From positions 1-18,737 of the forward strand of contig CALCXK010000076.1 in assembly GCA_937905835.1 (NCBI GenBank): a DNA stretch of 18,737 nt, given 5' to 3'. The stretch is from an uncultured Ilumatobacter sp. (GTDB lineage Bacteria > Actinomycetota > Acidimicrobiia > Acidimicrobiales > Ilumatobacteraceae). Below the pieces are notes generated by a model. That model saw nothing but the letters and a program-made list of their open reading frames with translations. It was not told the DNA's origin and made no database searches. Positions 6,274 to 13,725 of the stretch are shown here, in pieces. A program made the position numbers and the translations under genes. Position 1 is the stretch's first letter. Every line of letters starts with the position of its first letter.

Positions 6274-7941
6274 ATGCTTCCGCTGATCTCGGTGCTGACG
6301 CCGGTCTTCGACCCCGACCCAGCCCATTTGGCTGCCTGCCTCCGATCCGTCGAACGACAGAGCTGGGCCAACTGGGAGCACGTCCTCGTCAACGACGGAT
6401 CCACCCGGCCCGAGGTTGCGCGCCTCCTCGACGAACATGCAGCCGGCGACCCACGCGTCACGGTCGTGCATCGCCCATCGCAGGGCGGCATCGTCGCTGC
6501 AAGTTCTGACGCGCTCGCGGTAGCGACAGGCGCCTGGGTGGCACTCCTCGACCATGACGACCTCCTCGAACCGCATGCGCTCGACGCAATGGCCGCGGCG
6601 TTGGCCGGGGGTGCGCAAGTCGCCTACAGCGACCACGACTTCATCCGAACTGACGGTCGATACATCGACCCGTGCTTCAAGCCCGACTTCTCACCGGAAC
6701 GACTTCGCAACCAGAACTACATCACCCACTTCTTGATGGCCGACCGCCAGCTGGTCGTCGATGTCGGAGGGTTCCGCGAGGGCTTCGACGGAGCCCACGA
6801 CCACGACCTCGTCTTGCGCCTCACCGAGCGAGCTGACCACGTCGCCCACGTCGCCCAAATCTTGTACCACTGGCGCAAGGCCCCCACCAGCGTGTCGGCC
6901 AGCTCGAACAACACGCCGTGGGCGTTCGACGCCGGCGTGCGCGCAGTTGCATCGCAATGCGAACGGCTGGGCATCGATGCCACTGTTGGACGCACTGAAT
7001 ACGACGGCTGCTACCGAGTGAATCGCCGGGTGGCATCGACGCCGCTCGTCAGTGTGATCATCCCGACGCGCGGATCGTCTGGGCGTGTGTGGGGCGCAAC
7101 CAGGACCTACGTGGTCGACGCGGTGCAAAGCCTGGCCACACGATCCGACTACCAGGAACTCGAATTCGTGGTGGTGTTCGACGACGCAACGCCCACGCCG
7201 GTGCTGCACGCTCTTCGACGAATCGCTGGCGACCGGCTGCGCCTCGTTCCCTTCCACGACGAGTTCAACTTCTCTGCCAAGATCAACGTCGGCGCAACAG
7301 CAGCCACCGGCGGCCTGTTCCTCGTACTCAACGACGACACCGAACTGATCGACCCGGCCAGTATCGGGGTGATGGTTGCGCACCTCGAACTCGACGACGT
7401 CGGCATGGTTGGCGCTCGGCTACTTTTCTCCGACGGAACACTGCAGCACGGCGGCCACGTCTATCACCACGACCCGATGCACGCCTGTCTCGGATGGGCC
7501 GGTGATTCGCCGGGGCCGTGGCCGATGCGGCCACTGGCCGTCGAGCGGGAATGCAGCGGTGTTACTGCCGCGGCTGCGCTGGTCCGCCGGTCGGTGTTCG
7601 AAGCTGTTGGCGGGTTCGCCACGGAGCTGCCGCTCAACTACAACGACGTCGACTTCTCACTCAAGATCCGCGCCGACGGTCACCGGATCATCTGGACGCC
7701 ACACGCCAGTTGGTACCACTTCGAGAGCAGGACCCGCGTCAGCGTGCTCCGCCCCGAGGAGTACGCATACATCAACGATCGCTGGCACGACGAGATCAAC
7801 AACGATCCGTACTACAACCCGAACCTGCAGCCGAATCGACACGACTGGCTCGAACGCCCGAAGCGTTCCTGCGCCCCTGCAGTCGAGACACGACCCACTG
7901 TGCTCCGCCGCGCAGTGTCCAAGCTGCAGGCACGCCGATGA
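6274..7941 (+). CDS. Tandem GT2 glycosyltransferase, plus-arm paralogue
   Basis: This 555-residue protein has two family-2 GT-A domains. Domain 1 (about 4-240) has LVNDGST (38-44), LLDHDD (91-96) and LRNQNYITHF (144-153). Domain 2 (about 256-530) has VIIPTRGS (261-268), LNDDTE (352-357), GGFATELPLNYNDVDFSLK (446-464) and WYHFES (480-485). It is a close paralogue of the minus-arm enzyme: in the block from FKPDFSPE to GIDATV, a hand count gives 69 identities in 104 positions. It stops soon after the second domain with a short basic end (VLRRAVSKLQARR), while the minus-arm copy has a further 80 residues. The start MLPLISVLTP matches the family N-terminus. The open frame upstream reads through the coiled-coil gene and is rejected. 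The stop overlaps the next gene as ATGA. Confidence 0.88.
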   Translation: MLPLISVLTPVFDPDPAHLAACLRSVERQSWANWEHVLVNDGSTRPEVARLLDEHAAGDPRVTVVHRPSQGGIVAASSDALAVATGAWVALLDHDDLLEPHALDAMAAALAGGAQVAYSDHDFIRTDGRYIDPCFKPDFSPERLRNQNYITHFLMADRQLVVDVGGFREGFDGAHDHDLVLRLTERADHVAHVAQILYHWRKAPTSVSASSNNTPWAFDAGVRAVASQCERLGIDATVGRTEYDGCYRVNRRVASTPLVSVIIPTRGSSGRVWGATRTYVVDAVQSLATRSDYQELEFVVVFDDATPTPVLHALRRIAGDRLRLVPFHDEFNFSAKINVGATAATGGLFLVLNDDTELIDPASIGVMVAHLELDDVGMVGARLLFSDGTLQHGGHVYHHDPMHACLGWAGDSPGPWPMRPLAVERECSGVTAAAALVRRSVFEAVGGFATELPLNYNDVDFSLKIRADGHRIIWTPHASWYHFESRTRVSVLRPEEYAYINDRWHDEINNDPYYNPNLQPNRHDWLERPKRSCAPAVETRPTVLRRAVSKLQARR

Positions 7942-8864
7942 CCGCCCAGATACACACACCACTGAATGGGCTGATGGTGCCGGTCGTCGTTGTTACTCAC
8001 ACCGGCCCCACAGAACGAGTGCAGCGGTGCACGGCATCGCTCGCCGAAGCCGGAGGAGCCCGACCGGTCATCGTGGTCGACAACAGCGGATTACAGCTAT
8101 CTGACGATAGTTACGGGCCCGCCGACGTGACGGTGATCCGAACGTCAAACCAGGGGTACGGAGCCGCCGCGAACGTCGGGTTCGACGCAGCCTGGCGGCT
8201 CGTACCGGACGCAACTGTGGTGGCGTTGTTGAACGATGACATCGAGGTCGATAACGACTGGCTGGTGCCACTGACCGCGGCGATCAGCGGTGGCGCATCC
8301 GTCGTGCAGCCCAAACTGTTGCAGGCGCCGCGTTCGGCCAACCCGATCATCAACAGCGTCGGTGTCGAACTCGATGCATGCGGCGCCGGCCACGACATCG
8401 GGTCTGGCCAGCCGGACAGCGAAACGTTTATGCAGGGCCGCGATATCAAGATGTTCACCGGTGGTGCAGCGATGTTCAGCCGTGACTTCCTCGAGTCAAC
8501 CGGCGGCTTCGACGAGCGCTACTTCTTGTACTACGAAGACGTCGACCTGGCCCTGCGCGGTGCCGAACTCGGCCATCGGTATCGATGCGAACCGTCGTCG
8601 ACGGTGTGGCATGAAGGCGGCGCCAGCACCAGTGCGCTCGGTGATGAGACGAGGCGTCTCCAAGAGCGCAACCGCCTGTGGTGCGCAGTGCGTTTTGCAT
8701 CATTCCCAGTCATCGGGCGAGCCACATGGTTGTCCATCCGCCGAGTACGTCACCCACCGCGAGTGGTGCACGCACGTGCGCTCGGGGCTGGGTACAGCGC
8801 AGTGCTGCGTCTGGCCAGGGCTCGCCGGCAGGCTCGGCGGCGTGTGCAGGGCGCGTCGTCGTGA
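7938..8864 (+). CDS. GT2 glycosyltransferase, rhamnosyltransferase-like
   Basis: This 308-residue single-domain family-2 glycosyltransferase would act in the cytoplasm on a growing glycan. Motifs are VVVVTHTG (16-23), VDNS (47-50), NQGYGAAANVGF (71-82), LLNDD for metal and nucleotide-sugar binding (97-101), FTGGAAMFSRD (173-183), GGFDERYFLYYEDVDLALR (189-207) and VWHEGG (223-228). The NxGxGxAxNxGf and YxEDvDl pattern is typical of WcaE/RfbF-like rhamnosyl- and galactofuranosyl-type enzymes, but the donor is not proven. The C-terminus, from about residue 264, is rich in Arg (LRLARARRQARRR), suggesting electrostatic membrane association. ATGA overlap with the gene before and GTGA overlap with the gene after place it inside a coupled operon. 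Confidence 0.88.
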   Translation: MTAQIHTPLNGLMVPVVVVTHTGPTERVQRCTASLAEAGGARPVIVVDNSGLQLSDDSYGPADVTVIRTSNQGYGAAANVGFDAAWRLVPDATVVALLNDDIEVDNDWLVPLTAAISGGASVVQPKLLQAPRSANPIINSVGVELDACGAGHDIGSGQPDSETFMQGRDIKMFTGGAAMFSRDFLESTGGFDERYFLYYEDVDLALRGAELGHRYRCEPSSTVWHEGGASTSALGDETRRLQERNRLWCAVRFASFPVIGRATWLSIRRVRHPPRVVHARALGAGYSAVLRLARARRQARRRVQGASS

Positions 8865-11578
8865 AGCGACTGCTACCGGCCGGACGCATTCTGTTCGCAA
8901 TGACCATGGTCGTCGGTGCGTGGATTCTCGCCACACCCCCATCCGGCGGAGCTGACGAACCCTCCCACGTCATTCGTTCAGCGGCACTGATCCGTGGCGA
9001 ACTCGACGGTCAGCGAGTTGCGTCTGCGCTTCAAGGATTCGAACTTCCAGCGCACGTCGGAGCACCCGACCCGGCGTGCTTCGCTTTCCAGCCTGGCGTG
9101 CCTGCGAACTGCATCAACGAACTCGACGCCGGGTCCGGAACCCAGTTGAAGATCACCAAAGCGGCCAACTATCCAATCTGGGGCCATCTCGCTCCGGGCC
9201 TCGGATCGTTACTGCCGCAAGGGTGGTCGTCGCCCGGGGCGCGGGTCGCTTCAGCGGCCATTCCGTTACTTCTCTTGGCTGGCGCGCTGTTTGCTGCAAG
9301 CCGTCACGGATGGTGGTCCGCTGCTGGCGTGCTCGTCGCGATCACCGTGCCCGTCTGGTTCACCGTTGCCGTCGTCAACCCGTCGAGTCTGGTCATCGCC
9401 GGGGGAGTAGCCATGTGGGTCGCCTTCGCCAGCGCCTGGAGGCGCACCCCGGGGCCGGGTTGGGCGCCGGCGCGTCTCGACCAGGTGTTACTGGCCGCGG
9501 GCTGGGCCGCAATGGTCCTGCCTCGGCGCGATGGGCTTGTCTATGCAGCAGTCGTTGCAGCCTTGGCCATCATGATCTTCGACGTCGGAATCGGACACCT
9601 TCGCCGTTCGATCGCAAGGTCGGCATGGGCGACGATGGTCGTGTCGACGCTGGCGACGTTGGCGTGGGCATCGCGCAACGATGCACCGTCGTCGAGGCTG
9701 CTTTTCGTTGCCCCATTCGCACCCGTCGCAGCCATCGGCCTGCGCTGGCTCTGGCATCGCGCAGCCGCGACCGGGCAACGACTGGCGGTGGTCGTCGGAG
9801 CCGGCAGCGCCACGCTCGTCGGGTCATACGTCGTCATGGGAACGCGAGCCGGCGGGTTCGACGGCGCAGTGTTCCAACGGACGATCGAACAGACCGGTAT
9901 CGACATGCGCGAGGCGATTGGCATCGTCGGCTGGCTCGACACCGCGGTGCCGCAGTCGATGGTCGTCGTCTGGCTGATCGGGCTCGGACTCCTCGTCGCC
10001 GGCGCGATCATCGCCGAGACGCCGCGCGCCGCGATCGGTGCGGTCGCCGTACTGGCGACTGGTATCTGGATGTCGTGGGTGTTGACGATGGTCCAGAACG
10101 ACGAGTCAGGCACGTACTGGCAGGGCCGGTATTACCTCCCGCTGATGGTGGGAATCCCGATCGTCTTGACGACGGCGTCGATCGATCGCCGTCACGCTGC
10201 CCGGTTAGGCAAGGCTGCCGTGGCGTTTTCTCTTGTGGTCGCCAACGTCGGCATCGCGGCCGCCATGCGCCGGTGGGGTGTTGGCGAACACGGCACGCCT
10301 GTTCCGTGGAAGTGGGACACCTACGCCACGGTCGTTCCGCCGATCGCCCTCGTTGTACTGCACGGTGCTGGAACCTTGCTGCTGTGGCGATCGGTCGACC
10401 TGATTGCCGGCCCCGCCGACGCACGGAGCGCATCCGACATCAATATCGCCAGTGCGGTTACCCCGACACTCGAAGCAGGCGTCAACCTGCTGGGGTACCA
10501 CCGAGCAACGAGCGGGCTCGGTGTGGCTGTTCGCCGATTGCACGCATCGTTCGCTGCAGCTGGCATACCTGTGTCGTCGTTCGACGTTGACCTGACCGAC
10601 AGCCCTGTCGTGGGCCAGCAGGCCGGCCCTGGCGATCAGCCGCTGCGGCGGACAACCGTCGCGGTAGTCACAGCGCCAGAGCTTCCTGCGGCCCTCGCTG
10701 CAGCTCCGCAACTCCGCAACGCCGATCGAGTGATCGGCTACTGGTTCTGGGAAGTCGCTGAGGTACCGGACGGACATGCCGTTGCCTTCGACCTCGTCGA
10801 CGAGATCTGGGCACCGACCGCTTTCGTTGCCGATGCATATCGCCAGCGGGGCGATGCTGCGCCGGTGGTGCATCAACCGTTGCACCTGGCTGAACCATCG
10901 GCCATCGACCCCGCGCTGGCGAGGCGGTGGCGTGACCGCCTGGCTCCCGACGACCAGTTCGTCTTCCTGATCACCCTTGATTTACTGAGCGTCGTGGAGC
11001 GCAAGAACCCGTTCGCGGCGATCGAGGCGTTCGGCCGCGTCGCGCTCGAGGCCAGCCGACCTGTTCGGCTCGTCGTCAAGACGCTCAACGGCGACAAGCG
11101 CCGGGCGAGTCTGCAACGAATCATCGACCTCGTCAATCTCTCACCCGCCAGCGATCGCATCGAGATCATCGATGAGTTCGTACCCGATGTTGATATGGCC
11201 GCCATGGTGTCAGCCGCGGATTGCCTTGTTTCGCTGCACCGCGGAGAAGGTCTTGGGCTCCATCTTGCCGATGCCATGTGGCTGGGTACACCGGTCGTCG
11301 CATCGCGGTATTCAGGAAACCTCGATTTCATGGACGACGACACGTCGATGTTGATCGATGTCGTGCTGGTCGGGGCGGTCAACGGCGAAGGCGGCTATCC
11401 CGATGGAATGCTCTGGGCCGAGCCAGACATCGAGCAGGCCGCCACCGCCATGCTACGTCTGGTCTCCGATCCGACATTGGTGACCGAACTCGCTGAGGGG
11501 GCACGAGCACGCGTGCAGTCTCTTCCCGACGAACGATCACTCGGCCAGTCGTACGCAGCGGCGCTCGCCGAGCAATGA
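8861..11578 (+). CDS. DUF2142 membrane domain fused to a GT4 glycosyltransferase
   Basis: This 905-residue two-part protein begins at a GTG whose last bases overlap the previous stop (GTGA). Residues 1-520 are a DUF2142-like membrane domain: a first helix (8-24), ADEPSHVIRSA (31-41) with DE-x-x-H, AANYPIWG (101-108), VVNPSSLVIAGG (171-182), about ten hydrophobic segments, and YWQGRYYLPL (419-428). Residues 535-905 are a cytosolic GT-B family-4 domain: VNLLGYHRATSGLG (541-554), VIGYWFWE (624-631), DEIWAPTAF (647-655), RKNPFAAIEAF (714-724), SLHRGEGLGLHLADAMW (791-807) and YSGNLDFMD (817-825). In the EX7E motif the second acid is Asp (804) instead of Glu. Nothing suggests a sequencing frameshift: the frame is continuous through the junction. 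The GT4 half is closely related to that of the 735-residue protein at 13726-15933. The gene ends 8 nt from the convergent GT2 gene. Confidence 0.87.
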   Translation: MKRLLPAGRILFAMTMVVGAWILATPPSGGADEPSHVIRSAALIRGELDGQRVASALQGFELPAHVGAPDPACFAFQPGVPANCINELDAGSGTQLKITKAANYPIWGHLAPGLGSLLPQGWSSPGARVASAAIPLLLLAGALFAASRHGWWSAAGVLVAITVPVWFTVAVVNPSSLVIAGGVAMWVAFASAWRRTPGPGWAPARLDQVLLAAGWAAMVLPRRDGLVYAAVVAALAIMIFDVGIGHLRRSIARSAWATMVVSTLATLAWASRNDAPSSRLLFVAPFAPVAAIGLRWLWHRAAATGQRLAVVVGAGSATLVGSYVVMGTRAGGFDGAVFQRTIEQTGIDMREAIGIVGWLDTAVPQSMVVVWLIGLGLLVAGAIIAETPRAAIGAVAVLATGIWMSWVLTMVQNDESGTYWQGRYYLPLMVGIPIVLTTASIDRRHAARLGKAAVAFSLVVANVGIAAAMRRWGVGEHGTPVPWKWDTYATVVPPIALVVLHGAGTLLLWRSVDLIAGPADARSASDINIASAVTPTLEAGVNLLGYHRATSGLGVAVRRLHASFAAAGIPVSSFDVDLTDSPVVGQQAGPGDQPLRRTTVAVVTAPELPAALAAAPQLRNADRVIGYWFWEVAEVPDGHAVAFDLVDEIWAPTAFVADAYRQRGDAAPVVHQPLHLAEPSAIDPALARRWRDRLAPDDQFVFLITLDLLSVVERKNPFAAIEAFGRVALEASRPVRLVVKTLNGDKRRASLQRIIDLVNLSPASDRIEIIDEFVPDVDMAAMVSAADCLVSLHRGEGLGLHLADAMWLGTPVVASRYSGNLDFMDDDTSMLIDVVLVGAVNGEGGYPDGMLWAEPDIEQAATAMLRLVSDPTLVTELAEGARARVQSLPDERSLGQSYAAALAEQ

Positions 11579-11586
11579 CCGGAAGC

Positions 11587-12333
11587 TCAGGTTGCTGGCC
11601 GTGACGCAACGAAGTCGGCCCAACGATCGAGGAACACACGGCGCGGCGCGACCACGTCCGGCAGCTCGGTCGTTGAGCCGTGATGTTCGTGTACGACCCG
11701 GACGGAGTCGACGACACGAGTGCCTGCACCGAGGTCGGCAGCGCGTAGGGCGAAGTCGACATCTTCGTAGTAGGCCGGGTGAAAGGCGTCATCGAAGCCG
11801 CCGACACGTGCGAAAAGTTCGGTGGAGAGCAGCCAGCATGCAGCCGACGCGTAATCCAAGGGATGTGACCCGACTTCGGTGATCGGTCGGGTGTCGCCGT
11901 TGCTGATGATTCGCATGCCGATCTCTTGGATCGACCCGTCCGCTGAGACCAGCGCCGGAGCCGTGATCAGGTCGGGATGCGCTACTGCCTCGTCGAGGAG
12001 AACACTCAGCTGGCTCGGCGCAAGGATGACGTCAGGGTTGATCAGTGCGACGATCGGGGCCCGAGCGACGCCGACACCGGCGTTGTTTCCGCCTCCGAAC
12101 CCGAGGTTTGTCGACGGCTGGAGAAGCCGAATACCACGCGATGAAATCGCAACCCGGTTTCCTGCAAAGTGACCTCGTCGGGGATGGTGATTGTCGACCA
12201 GGATCACCTCGGCAGCGATGCCGCCGCTGACCGTGTCGGCAACAGCGCTGAGGCATCGTTGGAGGACCGACCCGGTTCCAAACGACACGATCACGATGCT
12301 GACGGCGGGTTCGTCGAACCACGGCAGCGACAC
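11587..12333 (-). CDS. Small GT2 glycosyltransferase, rhamnosyltransferase-like
   Basis: About 248 residues from a GTG start. Family-2 motifs are VSIVIVSFG (11-19), VDN (46-48), NLGFGGGNNAGVG (76-88), LINPD for metal and nucleotide-sugar binding (97-101), ASAACWLLSTELFARVGGF (162-180), HPAYYEDVDFALRAAD (185-200) and VVHEHHGS (213-220). NPD in place of NDD is common in this subfamily. The start is uncertain: the frame stays open far upstream into the divergent methyltransferase gene, so an internal start is needed. GTG at 12333 puts the beta-1 strand 10 residues in; GTG at 12411 is the alternative. A TACCGT box lies 21 nt before the preferred start. It is convergent with the 905-residue gene (8 nt apart) and divergent from the methyltransferase. 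The intervening 12334-12468 holds no other gene. Confidence 0.82.
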   Translation of the reverse strand: MSLPWFDEPAVSIVIVSFGTGSVLQRCLSAVADTVSGGIAAEVILVDNHHPRRGHFAGNRVAISSRGIRLLQPSTNLGFGGGNNAGVGVARAPIVALINPDVILAPSQLSVLLDEAVAHPDLITAPALVSADGSIQEIGMRIISNGDTRPITEVGSHPLDYASAACWLLSTELFARVGGFDDAFHPAYYEDVDFALRAADLGAGTRVVDSVRVVHEHHGSTTELPDVVAPRRVFLDRWADFVASRPAT

Positions 12334-12468
12334 AAGCGGTGCGGGGGAGTCGGTCAGCCAGACGGTAGCCCGACTCTGCTCATCGCATGCCCAACCGCGA
12401 GCGGCTACCACGAAGTAGCCTGACGTGCAGGATGCCGCAGAGTGGCTTGAGTATGGAACGTCGACCTG

Positions 12469-13359
12469 ATGTCTGAACGCTATCGAATGCCGGTGTCTCT
12501 TTCTGCGGAAAACAACCCGCACTCGTTCGCCCTCGACATGGTCGGGAGCAGCCGCACGGTGCTCGAACTGGGCTGTTCGGGTGGCCACGTGACAGAGCTG
12601 CTTGTGGCAGCAGGGAACACCGTGGTCGGTGTCGAATCCGACCCGGTTTGGGCTGCCGAAGCCAGCAAATTCGCGGAACGGGTGCATGTACTCGACCTCG
12701 ACGTCGACTCGGTCGCAGATGTCGAATCCGGACGATTCGATGTGATTGTCGCTGGAGATGTCCTCGAACATTTACGCGACCCGCTCGCGGCGTTGGTCAA
12801 GGTGTTACCCCTGCTCAAACCTGGTGGTGACGTGATCATCTCCGTGCCAAACATGGCCTACGTCGACGTCCGTCTGCTGATGTTGGAAGGTCGAATCGAA
12901 TACCAGGACGAGGGCCTTCTCGATCGCACCCATTTGCGCTGGTTCACTCGGGACTCGCTTCGAGACCTCATCGAGCATGCAGGCCTCGCAGCCGTTGAGG
13001 TCCGTCGTGTGGTCCACCCAATGGGGTCATCTCGTCTGCCTGTCGACTGGGACGCCCACAGCGAGGTGACTCGATCGTTTGTCCTCTCCGATCCAGAGGC
13101 AACGACCTACCAGTTCGTTGTTCGCTGCGTTCGAGCAACGGAGGCCGGTGATCGCGACACCGATCTGTTGACGACCGAGCCACACGAATGGCCGGTCCAT
13201 CATTGCGAAACCGCTGAAGCGCTGGCTGTCGAACTCGACGTCCTGCGTGCCGAGATCAGCTCACTCCAAGCGGCCGTCGAGGCATGGGAACGCTCGCGAA
13301 CGGCGCGCGTGACGTTGCCACTCAGGAAGTTGCTGAGTCGGATCCGAAGCGATCGCTAA
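12469..13359 (+). CDS. SAM-dependent methyltransferase with C-terminal coiled coil
   Basis: This 296-residue protein has a class I methyltransferase domain at about 12-225. Motif I is LELGCSGGH (32-40) and the acidic end of beta-2 is GVESD (54-58). FDVIVAGDVLEHLRDP (90-105) and LKPGGDVIISVPN (116-128) follow, and then RTHLRWFT (153-160), typical of UbiG/Methyltransf_11-like enzymes of sugar loci. Residues 247-275 form a predicted coiled coil. The end, RTARVTLPLRKLLSRIR (277-293), is a basic amphipathic helix of a kind often seen at the ends of surface-polysaccharide enzymes. It likely methylates a sugar or glycan end. It has its own transcript, divergent from the GT2 gene; TATGGA 11 nt before the ATG is a weak -10 candidate. 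Its stop codon overlaps the stop of the convergent small gene. Confidence 0.85.
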   Translation: MSERYRMPVSLSAENNPHSFALDMVGSSRTVLELGCSGGHVTELLVAAGNTVVGVESDPVWAAEASKFAERVHVLDLDVDSVADVESGRFDVIVAGDVLEHLRDPLAALVKVLPLLKPGGDVIISVPNMAYVDVRLLMLEGRIEYQDEGLLDRTHLRWFTRDSLRDLIEHAGLAAVEVRRVVHPMGSSRLPVDWDAHSEVTRSFVLSDPEATTYQFVVRCVRATEAGDRDTDLLTTEPHEWPVHHCETAEALAVELDVLRAEISSLQAAVEAWERSRTARVTLPLRKLLSRIRSDR

Positions 13360-13685
13360 TCTGGGGTGGGCTGGCTCACCTGATCGGGTCGTTTCACGAA
13401 TTCTGCCAGAACAGCAAGAAGTTGGTCGTTGGTCTGGCGGAGTTCGACAAGGGCATTCTCGAGCGCGATGGCGCAACGTTGTTGCTCTGCCAAACCGTTG
13501 ACCTCGGCTCGCACCGCTTCCACTGCTGGGAGCAGAACGTCCTCGACGATCGATGCGATCGCCGCTGTTTGGTCGCCGTTACGTTGTCGAACTTCGTCCT
13601 TGACTGATTCGAAATGAAGGTTGAAGAAGGTGCGAACGGGCCGGAAAACCGCGCGAGTAGTGGCCGTAAGTGGGTTGGTCGGCAT
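13356..13685 (-). CDS. Small helical protein, unknown function
   Basis: This 109-residue protein is not a recognised enzyme. The N-terminus, TRAVFRPVRTFFNLHFESVK (10-29), is a basic, amphipathic, aromatic-rich helix. Residues 30-98 are long helices with heptad-like spacing (for example ALVELRQTNDQLLAVLAEF, 78-96), ending in a short Pro-rich tail. It resembles the coiled-coil proteins of the two divergent arms in design, but the basic helix is at the other end, and I see no clear sequence match. The start MPTNPLTA is chosen because TATCAT lies exactly 7 nt upstream; the frame continues 23 codons earlier but would overlap the upstream gene. It lies 40 nt downstream of the 735-residue gene on the same strand, and its stop overlaps that of the methyltransferase by 4 nt. 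Membrane-bound scaffold is a guess. Confidence 0.7.
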   Translation of the reverse strand: MPTNPLTATTRAVFRPVRTFFNLHFESVKDEVRQRNGDQTAAIASIVEDVLLPAVEAVRAEVNGLAEQQRCAIALENALVELRQTNDQLLAVLAEFVKRPDQVSQPTPD

Positions 13686-13692
13686 CGCGATG

Positions 13693-13698
13693 ATGATA
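13693..13698 (-). promoter_or_regulatory. Predicted -10 box, TATCAT, for the small helical protein
   Basis: Minus-strand TATCAT, then CATCGCG (7 nt), then the ATG at 13685, with no Shine-Dalgarno sequence. It lies in the 40-nt gap after the 735-residue gene, so the small gene may be transcribed separately as well as by read-through. Confidence 0.5.
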
Positions 13699-13725
13699 GC
13701 CCGGCGACCGAATACGATCGCTGAC

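Noticed and set aside
9076..10590. A 504-codon plus-strand frame inside the 905-residue gene
   Set aside because: It is an extremely Arg-rich translation of the alternative frame with no motif. The DUF2142-GT4 frame explains the region.
12334..12771. An N-terminal extension of the small GT2 into the divergent methyltransferase
   Set aside because: The added residues show no fold pattern and would overlap motif I of a convincing methyltransferase gene on the other strand.
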